Shown: positions 16,281 to 25,741 of the stretch, one piece after another
Layout: every line of letters begins with the position of its first letter
Position numbering within the stretch: position 1 is the first letter of the stretch
Origin: Anaerolineales bacterium
GTDB lineage: Bacteria > Chloroflexota > Anaerolineae > Anaerolineales > RBG-16-64-43
Assembly (NCBI GenBank): GCA_016932475.1
Contig: JAFGCU010000037.1
Span: 28,782-92,781, forward strand
DNA length: 64,000 bases
Direction of reading: 5' to 3'
The notes under the pieces: model-generated
The model's database searches: none
What the model was told of the DNA's origin: nothing
What the model saw: only the letters and a program-made list of their open reading frames with translations
Made by a program: the position numbers and the translations under genes

Positions 16281-18860
16281 TTATGTGCCGCCCTGCTCTT
16301 TTCCCGGATCTTCCTCGAAGTGCAGCCGCAGGGCGTCCCGTCCATGCCGGATTTCCATCTCCGGCGCACCCATGTCGCAGGTGCAGTACAGATTATCGTA
16401 ATGCCGGAAGCCGCTTAGGGGTTCTTCCCTGCCGTTCACCAGCAACGGAAACTGCCACCCGAAACTCAGATGATCGCCGCGCAATCCGGTAATTTCCACC
16501 TGCGCGCCGTCAAACTGGACCGGAAGCCGGAAGACCTTCTCCTGGAATTCCGTAAACGACCCGTCCAGCGCGGCGCGTCCCATTTGGCACAGCCAGATGT
16601 TGGGGGATCCGCTCGAACGCAGTTCGCGGCAGGCGTTGTCGCCGCTTGTCTGAAATTCCATACCCCGCGCGGCCGCCAGGGCGATGTAGCCGTCGCCGGC
16701 CTTCCCGAAGGCCCATCCGTCGCGGATCTCGTAAGCATCCATGGCATGCACGGGGAAATAGGCGTGCGTGAAGCCCATCCGGTCGTCATCCGGGAATTGA
16801 TAAATGGCGATCAGCATGTCCTTCCATTGCGCCACACGCGGCAGAACGGCGTTGCCGCTCCAGGCATCCGGGCGACGGCCGTCGCTTTCCGAGGCGCACC
16901 CCGGATGGGTGGTGAACACGGTTGCCATCGGGCTGAGTGTCGCCTGCCAGATGTGCTCCCGGCTGCCCGGTTCGCCCGGATTCCAATCCTGCGCCGACGC
17001 GAGCATGCCATCCGGAGATTTATACGTTACTTTATTGACGGTAGCGGCGGTTCCCTCCCCTTCGGAATGCTGCTCTTTGCTCCATATTTCGTCCGCCCTG
17101 TCCGCGGCGATGGCGGCGAGGATCGGCGGCAGTTCATACGTGGAACAAGCCAGTCCGACCGCGCCGAGGATATGGTCGTTGAAAATTCCCATTCCCCACA
17201 ACAGGCGGGTGATGCCGGAGGTGGGCTGGCGGTACCCGGTCCGGATATCCGCGGCGGACGCCCGGGCATGCGTGGAGCCGAAGACACCCTGAAAGGAATT
17301 GACGGCAAGGGTGAAGCATAATTTATCCAGCACCAGCGAAGCCATTTCCAGAATCTCCGGATTTTCCGCCAGGCTGGTGAGGGTCGACAGGCCAAGCACC
17401 ATCTCCTCAAAGGCGGCGGGCGAATCCCATTCCCGGAAGCCTCCCCCGGCGCGTTTTTTCATCCATTCCGATGCCAGCCGCTCTCCCTGCTCGCGGTGCC
17501 ACCGGCCGTTTTTTCCGGAGCCGGTAAAAACTTCGTCCGGATGAAGCTGACCCGCCAGGATTTCGCAGGTGTGGAACAGGATGCTGCCGCTCTCGCCGCG
17601 GAAGTTCATGATGTCGGCGCCCGGTTCGTCGTCCCCGTATCGGAAACCAAGCGTACAGGCAGCCAGCGGTGCCCGCACTTCCGCCGGGAACCGATCGTTT
17701 TCCGCATAGCGGCAGCGCATCCCCAGCAATCCGCACAGCAGGCGTTCCGATCCGGCGCTTCGCGCATTCACCTCTTCGATCGCCTTTTCCACGGTTTGCA
17801 CAGCCACATCCTTCCACCAGCCGCCCTCCATCTTGGCTATTTCACCGAAAAGGTTGTTCTTCCGGCCGGCGGCGTCCTGTAGGCATTCAAGACGCCGATC
17901 CGGATACGAGCCGTACGGCAACGGGGAGAAAACATTCGTGGCCGCGTAGAACTCGCGCCACCGGCTGATGCGGACATTCTGTTCGTAGAATTCAACCGGA
18001 GGCGGCATGAAACGCAGCTGGTAACTGCCTTCCGGCGATTGGTAAGGGAACCCCAGCGGCTGCCGCGGCTCGGTTTTGCGCCCGTCGCGCCTGGCTTCGG
18101 CGAAAATCGAGCCGCCTTTGGTTTGCATGCGGATGTTGAAGGGTGTGGTTACCGCCGGACCCTCCGGAAAGTGAACCGCAATCTCTTCCATGCGCGCGTA
18201 CACATCCTGGCGGATATGGCAGGTCTCGAATAGTTCCTCCATCTTCAACCGGTACTTCGCGGAGGGGGCGCAGGTGGGGATGAGGACGACCCTGCCTTCG
18301 GCTCCCTGTTTCGTCTGAAAATCGACGAGCTGCAGCGCCATCCCGAAGGCGGTCTCACGGTCGGCCGCCGTTTCGAACCGGACCATCACGCGATTGGCGC
18401 CCTCCTTCAACCGGATCGGAAAACGCACCCGGTCCGGAATGCGGCCCTGAAATTTTTCCCGGCGGTGAATATGCCGGTTCTGGATCCAGACGTCCGCCGG
18501 CCCGTCGGAGAACAGGACGGCGCCGGCCTCCTGTTCCAAAGGGCTTTCGATTTCCACATACGCCCAAGCACGCAGGTAACGCGGCAGCGGATGGAAGGCG
18601 GAAAGATCCACCAGGTGATCCGGACGAGTCCGCACATACCGCCATTTTTCCTGTGTATCGCCGATCCGGCAATCGCCGTATTCCACCGGATCGCCGTCGA
18701 TGCCCAGATTGGGCTGGAAATGCGCCTTGGCCATCTGCAGCTTATCCGGCGGATGGCCGAAACGCCGCAATTCGTCCACCGGAATAATCTCCGGCCCGGC
18801 CAGGAGCCAATGGTCGATATATCCGTTTTCCAGCGGGTATCCGAGAGTCTCTTGATTCAT
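16281..18860 (-). CDS. large unrecognised protein of the GH115/Opp cluster
   Basis: 859 residues without a signal peptide or membrane segment. I cannot assign a family with confidence. Residues 1-190 look like a beta-sandwich (YLRAWAYVEIESPLEQEAGAVLF, VRFPIRLKEGANRVMVRFE). The middle, about 340-600, is helix-rich and may be an alpha/alpha toroid. Residues about 610-760 contain SPDGMLASAQDWNPGEPGSR, REHIWQATLSPMATVFTTHP and MGFTHAYFPVHAMDAYEI, which recall the style of heparinase- and lyase-like C-terminal sheets. Its position as last gene behind an oligosaccharide-type transporter and a GH115 enzyme suggests intracellular carbohydrate processing, perhaps a lyase or hydrolase. That is inference from context. 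Confidence 0.6.
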   Translation of the reverse strand: MNQETLGYPLENGYIDHWLLAGPEIIPVDELRRFGHPPDKLQMAKAHFQPNLGIDGDPVEYGDCRIGDTQEKWRYVRTRPDHLVDLSAFHPLPRYLRAWAYVEIESPLEQEAGAVLFSDGPADVWIQNRHIHRREKFQGRIPDRVRFPIRLKEGANRVMVRFETAADRETAFGMALQLVDFQTKQGAEGRVVLIPTCAPSAKYRLKMEELFETCHIRQDVYARMEEIAVHFPEGPAVTTPFNIRMQTKGGSIFAEARRDGRKTEPRQPLGFPYQSPEGSYQLRFMPPPVEFYEQNVRISRWREFYAATNVFSPLPYGSYPDRRLECLQDAAGRKNNLFGEIAKMEGGWWKDVAVQTVEKAIEEVNARSAGSERLLCGLLGMRCRYAENDRFPAEVRAPLAACTLGFRYGDDEPGADIMNFRGESGSILFHTCEILAGQLHPDEVFTGSGKNGRWHREQGERLASEWMKKRAGGGFREWDSPAAFEEMVLGLSTLTSLAENPEILEMASLVLDKLCFTLAVNSFQGVFGSTHARASAADIRTGYRQPTSGITRLLWGMGIFNDHILGAVGLACSTYELPPILAAIAADRADEIWSKEQHSEGEGTAATVNKVTYKSPDGMLASAQDWNPGEPGSREHIWQATLSPMATVFTTHPGCASESDGRRPDAWSGNAVLPRVAQWKDMLIAIYQFPDDDRMGFTHAYFPVHAMDAYEIRDGWAFGKAGDGYIALAAARGMEFQTSGDNACRELRSSGSPNIWLCQMGRAALDGSFTEFQEKVFRLPVQFDGAQVEITGLRGDHLSFGWQFPLLVNGREEPLSGFRHYDNLYCTCDMGAPEMEIRHGRDALRLHFEEDPGKEQGGT

Positions 18861-18906
18861 CCAATCCTCGCGTAACGATGTTTGGCTACCGGAACGGCGG
18901 TTTTAA

Positions 18907-19371
18907 TTACTTTCTCCCGTCCAGCCGTCCAAACCCGTTCGGTCGCCTCTTCCAGTACTTCGCAAGACCAAGCAGGATTGCTCCCGCCAATCCTTCTCCC
19001 CCGATCAGCGCGATGCCAAGCGCATCGGCTGGGAAAAATCCGTACAAGGTCAAACCTGCCTGGCCAAGCGCGATCAGCCATAATTGCGCGCCGATCGTAA
19101 TCGACGCCGCTTCGAACAACCTGCCCTCGCGGACGCTTCGGTTGAGGTATTCCATATCGATGATGAAAAAGGCCACCCACAACAAGCCTGCACCGCAGTA
19201 ATACGTAATGTGAACCAGCGGCACGGCGTATCTTCCCCACCCGAGGGTATTCACGACGAACACCATCAGGAGTTCATGCCAGAGCAGGACGATGACCAGC
19301 GTCAGGCCAAACCCGATCAGCCACACCGCGAAAATCCGGATGCTTGTGAGCCGCTTGACGGGCATCGCCAA
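18907..19371 (-). CDS. small integral membrane protein, unknown
   Basis: 154 residues with four or five hydrophobic helices (FAVWLIGFGLTLVIVLLWHELL, PLVHITYYCGAGLLWVAFFII, AQLWLIALGQAGLTLYGFF, IGGEGLAGAILLGLA) and a basic C-terminal tail YWKRRPNGFGRLDGRK. I recognise no family. It sits between the GH115 gene (32 bp) and the large unknown gene (46 bp) on the same strand, so it is probably co-transcribed. A carbohydrate-related role cannot be shown. Confidence 0.65.
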   Translation of the reverse strand: MAMPVKRLTSIRIFAVWLIGFGLTLVIVLLWHELLMVFVVNTLGWGRYAVPLVHITYYCGAGLLWVAFFIIDMEYLNRSVREGRLFEAASITIGAQLWLIALGQAGLTLYGFFPADALGIALIGGEGLAGAILLGLAKYWKRRPNGFGRLDGRK

Positions 19372-19402
19372 GATTCTCCCAACGAATCGTTCCGCCTGAG
19401 AG

Positions 19403-22243
19403 TCACCCGTCGCGGATCAGGCGATGGAAGCTTTCCGGCGGACCCAGGTAACTCGGCCGCAGGCCGCCCTCATCCACGACGATTTTTTGCAATACCACGC
19501 CCGGATCGACCATCCAGAATTTTAGAACATGCGCGCCGGGTTTTTCGAGCACGTGCTCGGTAACCGTAATTTTAATATTCTCGGCCACCGCCTTTCCCCA
19601 AGCCTCTTGCGATTTATCCGCGCAAATGTCGACCACCTGAGGCGGTTCCCCATCGAACGAGACGGCATAGCGCAGCCCCTTGGCCCGGAAATCGAGGGTC
19701 GGCGACAGGTAGGCATGGACTTTCACCCGTCCGCCGGCAAACAGGTGCATCCGGTATTCCAGGCGGGGGGTTTCTCCGCCCGGCGTCTGACGGGGGGTGG
19801 TGACCGGGAACGGCGTCACCGCCGACAGAGTCCGTCCCAGTTCCGGAATGCGCTGCCAGCGGATGCCGGCCGTTTCCACGGCGCGGGTGTAATGTTCCGC
19901 TTCGACCGACACATATCCGCCGCCTGCCACAAATCCCCGGACTTCGTCCGGTCTGGGAGAGGCGGGATTGTGGATGACGGCCTGGACGACAATCCGGCTT
20001 CCCGGCGGACCGGATATCGCGATCGGCGCGCGCCGCGTTCCGGCCGGCGCTTTCTCCCAATCCACGCGGACCGACAACCGCGATTCTTTTTCGATCCTGC
20101 CCATCGCCGGCTCCACGATCAGCCAGGACTCTCCGGCTTCCGCCTTGAATTCAAACGGCGCCCCGCCCCGGTTGAATACGTCGATGCCGTACGTTTGCTG
20201 CTGGAACACATCGAAATCCGGCAGCACCGGTTCGTCCTCAGCCTGCGGCCACCATTTTTCCGAACCCTCGACCGCCAACCCCATCTCCGCGCCTTTCGGC
20301 ACATCGATTTCCTTCGCTTCGGGCATGCTGTTCTCTTTCGGCTGCTGCCAAGTGGTGTAGCCGATGTGGGTCTGATCCATCATGTGGCTCCACTTGCCGT
20401 CGGCAAGAGCCTCATTGTAATAGCGGGAGTATTCGGCATCCCGCGCGTAAAGGAACCGGACCCTCGCGGCCAAATCGTTGGTTTCCGACCGCCCCTGCGC
20501 CGCATAGAGATGATTTAACCCGGCCGTAAAATACAGCTCGTGCAAATTGGCGCAGGCTTTCACCGGGTGCAGCACCAGCTGGTAGTACGCATCCCGGTAC
20601 TCCGGGGACAGGGCATCGGAGATCCGTTCGGCGTCTTCGGCCAGTTTTTTATATTCTTCGACGACCGTCGCGGCCTCGCGGTAATTCACAAGGCTATACG
20701 TGTCCGGCGCCAGCATCTCGGGCTTCCGGCGGCCGTTGATCCGCGTATACCCGGAAAGGATGCGGGCGATCTCCTCCGCGTACGGCGCGCCGAATTGCTG
20801 CGCGGCCCAGGCCCGGGTGTATTCGGGCAGGCGTTCCGCCGGCCACGCATCCGGCGACCAGGCATAATCCAGGAAGAACTGCGTCGGAAATTCCAGCGGC
20901 TTGATGTCGCCCACGTTGACGATCCAGATCCGGTCCACCCCGCTGCGGAACGCCAGGTGCATCTGTTCCCAGGTGCGCGCGAGCGGGCTGGTGTTGAGCC
21001 ATTTGTAGTTGCGCGGATCGCCGACGTAATCGAAGTGGTAGTAGATCCCGTATCCGCCGGGGCGCGGCTTCGCGCCGGGTTCGGGCAGCCGGCGGATGTT
21101 TCCCCAGTTGTCGTCGCACAGGAGCAGGGTGATATCGTCCGGCACCTGCATGCCCCGGTCGTAATAATCCTGGACCTCTTTATAGATCGCCCACAGCTGG
21201 GGGATGGCGGCGGGGTCCTTCCCCGTCACCCACGAGAGAATTTCCCGCTGATCCCGGACGATCCGTTCCAGAAGAGCGGTGTTTGTCTCGGCGGTCATCG
21301 GCATGTCGCCGTCACCGCGCATGCCCACGGTCACCGTGACTTCCCGGCCTCCGATCCCGCGCGCGCCCTGCTCCCAGAACTCCCTCAAGACTTTCTCGTT
21401 CGCGGTGTAGTTCCAGTCTCCGGTGCCGTACCGGGCCCACTCCGCGTGCGCCCGCATCATCGGCTCGTGATGCGAGGTGCCGATCACGATCCCGAATTCG
21501 TCGGCCGATTGCGGATTGAGCGGATCATCGTCGTGAAACGCGCTGCCCCACATCGCCGGCCAAAGGTAGTTCCCCTTCAACCGCAGGATCAGCTCGAACA
21601 CTTTCTCGTAGAAGCGGTGATTGAAACCGCCGAATTTCTCCAAACTCCACTTGGAAAGCGCCGGCGCTTCGTCGTTGATGAAGATCCCCCGGTAGGTTAC
21701 CGCCGGCTCGCCGAGGGTATGGCGTCCCGGCCGCACATAGAGCGCGCGCTGCTTCCGCGCCGGCACGTCCGCCCACCAGCACCAGGGCGAAACGCCGATG
21801 CGGGTGGAGAGATCAAGCATCCCGTACAGCGTTCCCCGCTTGTCGCTGCCGGCGATGACCAGCGCGCTGTCCACCTTCGGCATCGGATTGCGGATCACCT
21901 GCAGGATGAACTTCTCGCGCTTGCCGGCGAGGTCGGAGACGTCCAGTTTGCGTTCGCGCGCCAGCGCGTCGATCCACGGGCTGCGCCCCAGCGTTCCGAT
22001 CAGGACTGTTTCCCCAGCGGGCGGGATCCCATCCAGGTTGAGCGCGGGTTCGGCGTCCGTCACGCGGGCGATATCCGCCTGAAGCATTCCCGCCACCCGG
22101 ATCACCCCGGGGTAATCTTCGCGGCTGACGCACAAAGGCGCCGACCGGCCATTGCTGGAAAGGGGAAAACCACCCTCCACTTCCACGGTGGAAATATAGG
22201 AATTGGCATCGCCGGCATCCGTCATCTGTTTATCGGTTGGCAT
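19403..22243 (-). CDS. GH115 alpha-glucuronidase
   Basis: About 946 residues. The family-specific block is clear: YRGIFINDEAPALSKW, EKFGGFNHRFYEKVFELILR, LKGNYLWPAMWGSAFHDDDP and GTSHHEPMMRAHAEWA, as in GH115 enzymes that release 4-O-methyl-glucuronic acid from xylan. C-terminal beta domains follow from about residue 650. There is no signal peptide, so it would act inside the cell on imported glucuronoxylo-oligosaccharides. I chose the ATG at 22243 (MPTDKQMTDAGD); a frame extension of 23 residues to 22312 looks non-native. The adjacent opp-type transporter fits uptake of its substrate. Confidence 0.92.
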   Translation of the reverse strand: MPTDKQMTDAGDANSYISTVEVEGGFPLSSNGRSAPLCVSREDYPGVIRVAGMLQADIARVTDAEPALNLDGIPPAGETVLIGTLGRSPWIDALARERKLDVSDLAGKREKFILQVIRNPMPKVDSALVIAGSDKRGTLYGMLDLSTRIGVSPWCWWADVPARKQRALYVRPGRHTLGEPAVTYRGIFINDEAPALSKWSLEKFGGFNHRFYEKVFELILRLKGNYLWPAMWGSAFHDDDPLNPQSADEFGIVIGTSHHEPMMRAHAEWARYGTGDWNYTANEKVLREFWEQGARGIGGREVTVTVGMRGDGDMPMTAETNTALLERIVRDQREILSWVTGKDPAAIPQLWAIYKEVQDYYDRGMQVPDDITLLLCDDNWGNIRRLPEPGAKPRPGGYGIYYHFDYVGDPRNYKWLNTSPLARTWEQMHLAFRSGVDRIWIVNVGDIKPLEFPTQFFLDYAWSPDAWPAERLPEYTRAWAAQQFGAPYAEEIARILSGYTRINGRRKPEMLAPDTYSLVNYREAATVVEEYKKLAEDAERISDALSPEYRDAYYQLVLHPVKACANLHELYFTAGLNHLYAAQGRSETNDLAARVRFLYARDAEYSRYYNEALADGKWSHMMDQTHIGYTTWQQPKENSMPEAKEIDVPKGAEMGLAVEGSEKWWPQAEDEPVLPDFDVFQQQTYGIDVFNRGGAPFEFKAEAGESWLIVEPAMGRIEKESRLSVRVDWEKAPAGTRRAPIAISGPPGSRIVVQAVIHNPASPRPDEVRGFVAGGGYVSVEAEHYTRAVETAGIRWQRIPELGRTLSAVTPFPVTTPRQTPGGETPRLEYRMHLFAGGRVKVHAYLSPTLDFRAKGLRYAVSFDGEPPQVVDICADKSQEAWGKAVAENIKITVTEHVLEKPGAHVLKFWMVDPGVVLQKIVVDEGGLRPSYLGPPESFHRLIRDG

Positions 22244-22296
22244 ATCCTGCCCTCTTGGATCGTAACATACGCGAGCCCCCGGCACTGCCCTGGGAA

Positions 22297-22337
22297 AAAA
22301 AGGCCGCGACAATGTGTCCGGCTATCCTGGCCTTTTT
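22297..22337 (-). terminator. terminator-like hairpin between oppD and the GH115 gene
   Basis: On the minus strand AAAAAGGCC (22337-22329) faces GGCCTTTTT (22305-22297), and the run continues TT. The palindrome works on both strands. It may limit read-through from transporter genes into the hydrolase genes. Confidence 0.55.
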
Positions 22338-22380
22338 GAAAGCAGGCGGAAAGACCCTGCGGGGTAATAGGGTTCGCCGC

Positions 22381-23421
22381 TTATTTGTACAGGACGCAGC
22401 GTACTTCGTGCCCCTGGTCCACCTTCAGATTCGGGGGTTCTTCCCGGTCGCACACGTTCGGCACGCGTTTCGCGCAGCGCGGGTGGAAGGGGCATCCTTT
22501 GGGAAGGTTGTAGGGATCCGGGACCGAGCCGCGGATCGAAGCCAGGCGTTCGCCGCGCCGCTTCTTCGCCCCCAGCCGCGGGATGGATTCCATCAGCGCC
22601 TGGGTATACGGATGCAGCGGCTTGTAGAACAGCGTATCCACGCTTGCGGCTTCGACCACTTTGCCGAGGTACATGACCGCCACCCGGTCCGCCATTTGCG
22701 CGATCACGCCCAGGTTGTGGGTGATGAACATAATCGACATGCCCAGTTCGTCCTGCAGTTTGCGCATCAAGGAGAGGATCTGGGCTTCGGTCGTGACGTC
22801 CAGCGCGGTGGTGGGTTCGTCGGCGATCAGGAGGCTCGGATGGCAGGAGAGCGCCATGGCGATCATCGCCCGCTGGCGCATGCCGCCGGAGAGTTCATGC
22901 GGGTAGCGGTCGATGGTCCGCTTCGGCAGCGGCATGCCCACGTGATCGAGCATCGCGATCGCCTTCTCGCGCGCCTGTTTCGGATCCAGTTTTTGATGAA
23001 GGGAGATGACCTCCCCGATCTGATTGCCGATGGTATGCACCGGGCTGAGCGACGTCATCGGCTCCTGAAACACCATCGATATCTCGGCACCGCGGATCGA
23101 GCGGATTTTATCCCCCTGCGGGTCGAGCATCGCGAGATCGATGACCTCTTCCTTTTCGCTCAGCCGGCGGTCCGTCCCGGGCTTGCACAATTGGTGATGA
23201 AAGAGGATTTCCCCGCTGACGATCCTTCCGCCTTTGGCCACGATCTGCATGATCGACCGGGCGGCGACGCTCTTGCCGCAGCCGCTTTCCCCGACCACGC
23301 CGAGCGTGCTGCAGGTGCCGAGCTCAAGGTCGGCGCCGTCGACCGCCTTGACGGTGCCTTCGTCGAGGAAGAAGTAGGTTTTCAGATCCTTTATTTGAAG
23401 CAGCGGGTTGCTCTCGTTCAA
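22381..23421 (-). CDS. oligopeptide/oligosaccharide ABC transporter ATPase (OppD type)
   Basis: 346 residues. Walker A GESGCGKS near 44, Q-loop [11 protein letters not shown] near 116, signature [14 protein letters not shown] near 175, Walker [13 protein letters not shown] near 197, switch FITHNLG near 229. The C-terminal [17 protein letters not shown] is the OppD/F-type Cys cluster. It energises import with the OppF partner encoded upstream. Opp-family transporters with family 5 binding proteins often carry oligosaccharides in plant polymer degraders, and the GH115 neighbour favours that here. Separated by 9 bp from oppC. Confidence 0.93.
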   Translation of the reverse strand: MNESNPLLQIKDLKTYFFLDEGTVKAVDGADLELGTCSTLGVVGESGCGKSVAARSIMQIVAKGGRIVSGEILFHHQLCKPGTDRRLSEKEEVIDLAMLDPQGDKIRSIRGAEISMVFQEPMTSLSPVHTIGNQIGEVISLHQKLDPKQAREKAIAMLDHVGMPLPKRTIDRYPHELSGGMRQRAMIAMALSCHPSLLIADEPTTALDVTTEAQILSLMRKLQDELGMSIMFITHNLGVIAQMADRVAVMYLGKVVEAASVDTLFYKPLHPYTQALMESIPRLGAKKRRGERLASIRGSVPDPYNLPKGCPFHPRCAKRVPNVCDREEPPNLKVDQGHEVRCVLYK

Positions 23422-23430
23422 AACGGCCTC

Positions 23431-24570
23431 CTACCGCGCGTAAGGATCGGCGGCGTCGCGCAAGCCGTCACCCAGGAAATTGAAAGCCAGTACGGTCGAT
23501 ATGACCGCCACCGCCGGCCAGAAAACCCACGGGGTGAGCGCGATCGACCGGACGTTCTGCGCCTCCGCCAGCAGCACCCCCCAGCTGACGGCCGGCGCCC
23601 GCAGCCCCAACCCGATGAAACTCAGACTGGTCTCGCTCAGGATCATATAGGGAACGGCCAGGGTCAGGATGGCGATGATGTAACTGAGAAAAGAGGGCAC
23701 CATGTGCACCAGGATGATCCGGCCTTCGCTCGACCCCGTCAGGCGGGCCGAGAGAATGAAATCCTCCTCGCGCATCGCCAGGAACCGCCCGCGCACCGTG
23801 CGGGCCATGCTCGTCCAGCCGGTCAACGAGAGGATCATGGAGATGGCGAAATAGACTTTCAACACCGGCCATTCCAGCGGCAGCGCCGCGCTGAGCGCCA
23901 TCCATAACGGGATGTGCGGGATGGAACGGATAAATTCGATGACCCGCTGGATGAAATTGTCGATGGCGCCGCCGTAGAACCCGGATATCCCTCCGATGAC
24001 TATCCCCATGCCCAGGCTGAGGGCCACGCCGATCAGGCCGATCGAGAGCGAAATTCTTGCGCCGTAGACCGTCATTGTGAGCATATCGCGGCCCACCCGG
24101 TCGGCGCCCAGGAGCATGACACGCTGCTCCTCGTCCGCCACACCCAGCCCGAACAAATGGATGTCGGTTTCCCAAAGACCCCAGAATTTATAGGCCGGAC
24201 CCGTGGAGAAGAGTTTAATGGGATACCGGACTTCGGTGTTCTCGGTATAGATGGCGCGGCGCGTCACCGGGTCGCGCGACATCTCGGTGAGATACACGAA
24301 GGGCGCGTGCCATTTCCCCTCCACATCGACAAGCCGGATCGTCGAAGGCGGGGCCGACATGTAGCGGGCCGACGTCGCGTCCGGCACGCTGGGAGAAACG
24401 AACTCGCAGAAGATCGCCAGCAGATACATGAACACGAGAAAGACGGTGCTGATCACCGCCGCCTTGTGCTTGCGGAACTTCCACCACATCATGGTGGCGG
24501 GAGTCGCGACGGCGATCTTCTCTTCGATCTTGGCTTCTTCGTCCACGGGAATCTTGGGCTGATTCGTCAT
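23431..24570 (-). CDS. ABC transporter permease (OppC type)
   Basis: 379 residues. A soluble N-terminal stretch of about 35 residues precedes the first helix (AAVISTVFLVFMYLLAIFCEF). A long periplasmic insertion of about 90 residues follows, as in carbohydrate-linked OppC proteins. The permease core has LLGADRVGRDMLTMTVYGAR, the EAA-type loop in SARLTGSSEGRIILVHMVP, and FNFLGDGLRDAADPYAR at the C-terminus, all typical of OppC/DppC. The gene ends in TAG. Confidence 0.93.
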   Translation of the reverse strand: MTNQPKIPVDEEAKIEEKIAVATPATMMWWKFRKHKAAVISTVFLVFMYLLAIFCEFVSPSVPDATSARYMSAPPSTIRLVDVEGKWHAPFVYLTEMSRDPVTRRAIYTENTEVRYPIKLFSTGPAYKFWGLWETDIHLFGLGVADEEQRVMLLGADRVGRDMLTMTVYGARISLSIGLIGVALSLGMGIVIGGISGFYGGAIDNFIQRVIEFIRSIPHIPLWMALSAALPLEWPVLKVYFAISMILSLTGWTSMARTVRGRFLAMREEDFILSARLTGSSEGRIILVHMVPSFLSYIIAILTLAVPYMILSETSLSFIGLGLRAPAVSWGVLLAEAQNVRSIALTPWVFWPAVAVISTVLAFNFLGDGLRDAADPYAR

Positions 24571-24618
24571 GCTCCCTCGCGTCGGGATGGAAAAACAACA
24601 GAGGCGCAGGCCTCCGGA

Positions 24619-25605
24619 TTATGTCATGCGAATGCGCGGATCCACCCACGCCAGCAGAATATCAGACACCAGCGTGCCGACGACCGTAATGGCGCTGAGC
24701 AGGAACAGGAAGCTGCCCGCCAGGTACATATCCTGCGCGGTCAGCGCGTTCAAGAGCATCGGGCCTTCCGTCTGCAGGTTCAGCACGATCGAAAGCAGGG
24801 TGGCGCCGCCGATCAGGTTCGCCAGTTCCCACCCCACCGTGCTGAAGAAGGGGTTGAGCGCCACCCGCACCGGGTATTTCCAGATGACGCGCCCTTCCTT
24901 CAGCCCCTTGGAGCGCGCGGTTTCCACATACGGTTTGTTGAGTTCGTCCAGCAGATTGGCGCGGGTGGTGCGCAATCCGCCGGCCGTGCCATTAAATGCC
25001 AGGATGGCGATCGGGATCCAGATGTGTTTGGCCAGGTCGATGACCTTATCCCACGACCACGGCGCCATGATGTATTGACTCGAGAACAGGCCGCCGACCG
25101 TGAGGCCCATGTAGTTCATGGCCACGTACATGACCACCAGCCCCAACAGAAAGCTGGGCGTGCCGATCCCCATAAAGCTGATGAAGGTGACGATGTAATC
25201 AACAAGGGAGTATTGATGCGTGGCGGAATAGACTCCCAGGGGGATCGCGATGAACCAGCCGACGATCAGGGAGACGACCGAAAGCACCATCGAAAGGGCC
25301 ATCCGCTGCCAGATCAGGTCTTTGACCGGCACCTGCAGCGACATCGACTGGCCCCAATCCCCGCGGGTCATGATTCCCCAGATCCATTTGGCATACTGGA
25401 CGTAGATGGGCTGGTTGAGGCCGTAGCGCTCCCGCATGACCTCCATTTCATCCTCATCGATGACTTCCCCCTGCGCCCGCAGGCTGGCGGCATACGAGGT
25501 CAGGAAATCCCCCGGGGGAAGCTGGATGATGATGAACGTCATGATCGAGATGACGAACAATGTGGGGATCATGATCGCCACCCGGCGCAGGATGTATCCG
25601 AGCAT
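24619..25605 (-). CDS. ABC transporter permease (OppB type)
   Basis: 328 residues with six membrane helices. MLGYILRRVAIMIPTLFVIS is the standard OppB N-terminus. RERYGLNQPIYVQYAKWIWG, the ARSKGLKEGRVIWKYPVRVALNP coupling loop and DILLAWVDPRIRM at the C-terminus are family hallmarks. It lies 48 bp upstream of oppC and 136 bp downstream of the binding protein gene, with a strong hairpin in that gap. Confidence 0.94.
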   Translation of the reverse strand: MLGYILRRVAIMIPTLFVISIMTFIIIQLPPGDFLTSYAASLRAQGEVIDEDEMEVMRERYGLNQPIYVQYAKWIWGIMTRGDWGQSMSLQVPVKDLIWQRMALSMVLSVVSLIVGWFIAIPLGVYSATHQYSLVDYIVTFISFMGIGTPSFLLGLVVMYVAMNYMGLTVGGLFSSQYIMAPWSWDKVIDLAKHIWIPIAILAFNGTAGGLRTTRANLLDELNKPYVETARSKGLKEGRVIWKYPVRVALNPFFSTVGWELANLIGGATLLSIVLNLQTEGPMLLNALTAQDMYLAGSFLFLLSAITVVGTLVSDILLAWVDPRIRMT

Positions 25606-25684
25606 CAGCTACCTCCGCTAAACAACCAGCCGCCTGTGCGGATGGCGATGTGTTCCCCGCGGGAAAAACCGAAGTGCTCCGGCA

Positions 25685-25722
25685 CGGCATTCCCCCTTCC
25701 CGGATGGGAAGGGGGAATGCCG
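25685..25722 (-). repeat. perfect 17-bp stem-loop between binding protein gene and oppB
   Basis: CGGCATTCCCCCTTCCC (25685-25701) is perfectly complementary to 25706-25722 with a 4-nt loop. No U tract follows on the minus strand. Stem-loops here commonly protect the binding protein transcript, giving more binding protein than permease. Confidence 0.8.
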
Positions 25723-25741
25723 TTTGCGTGCCGGTTACCGC

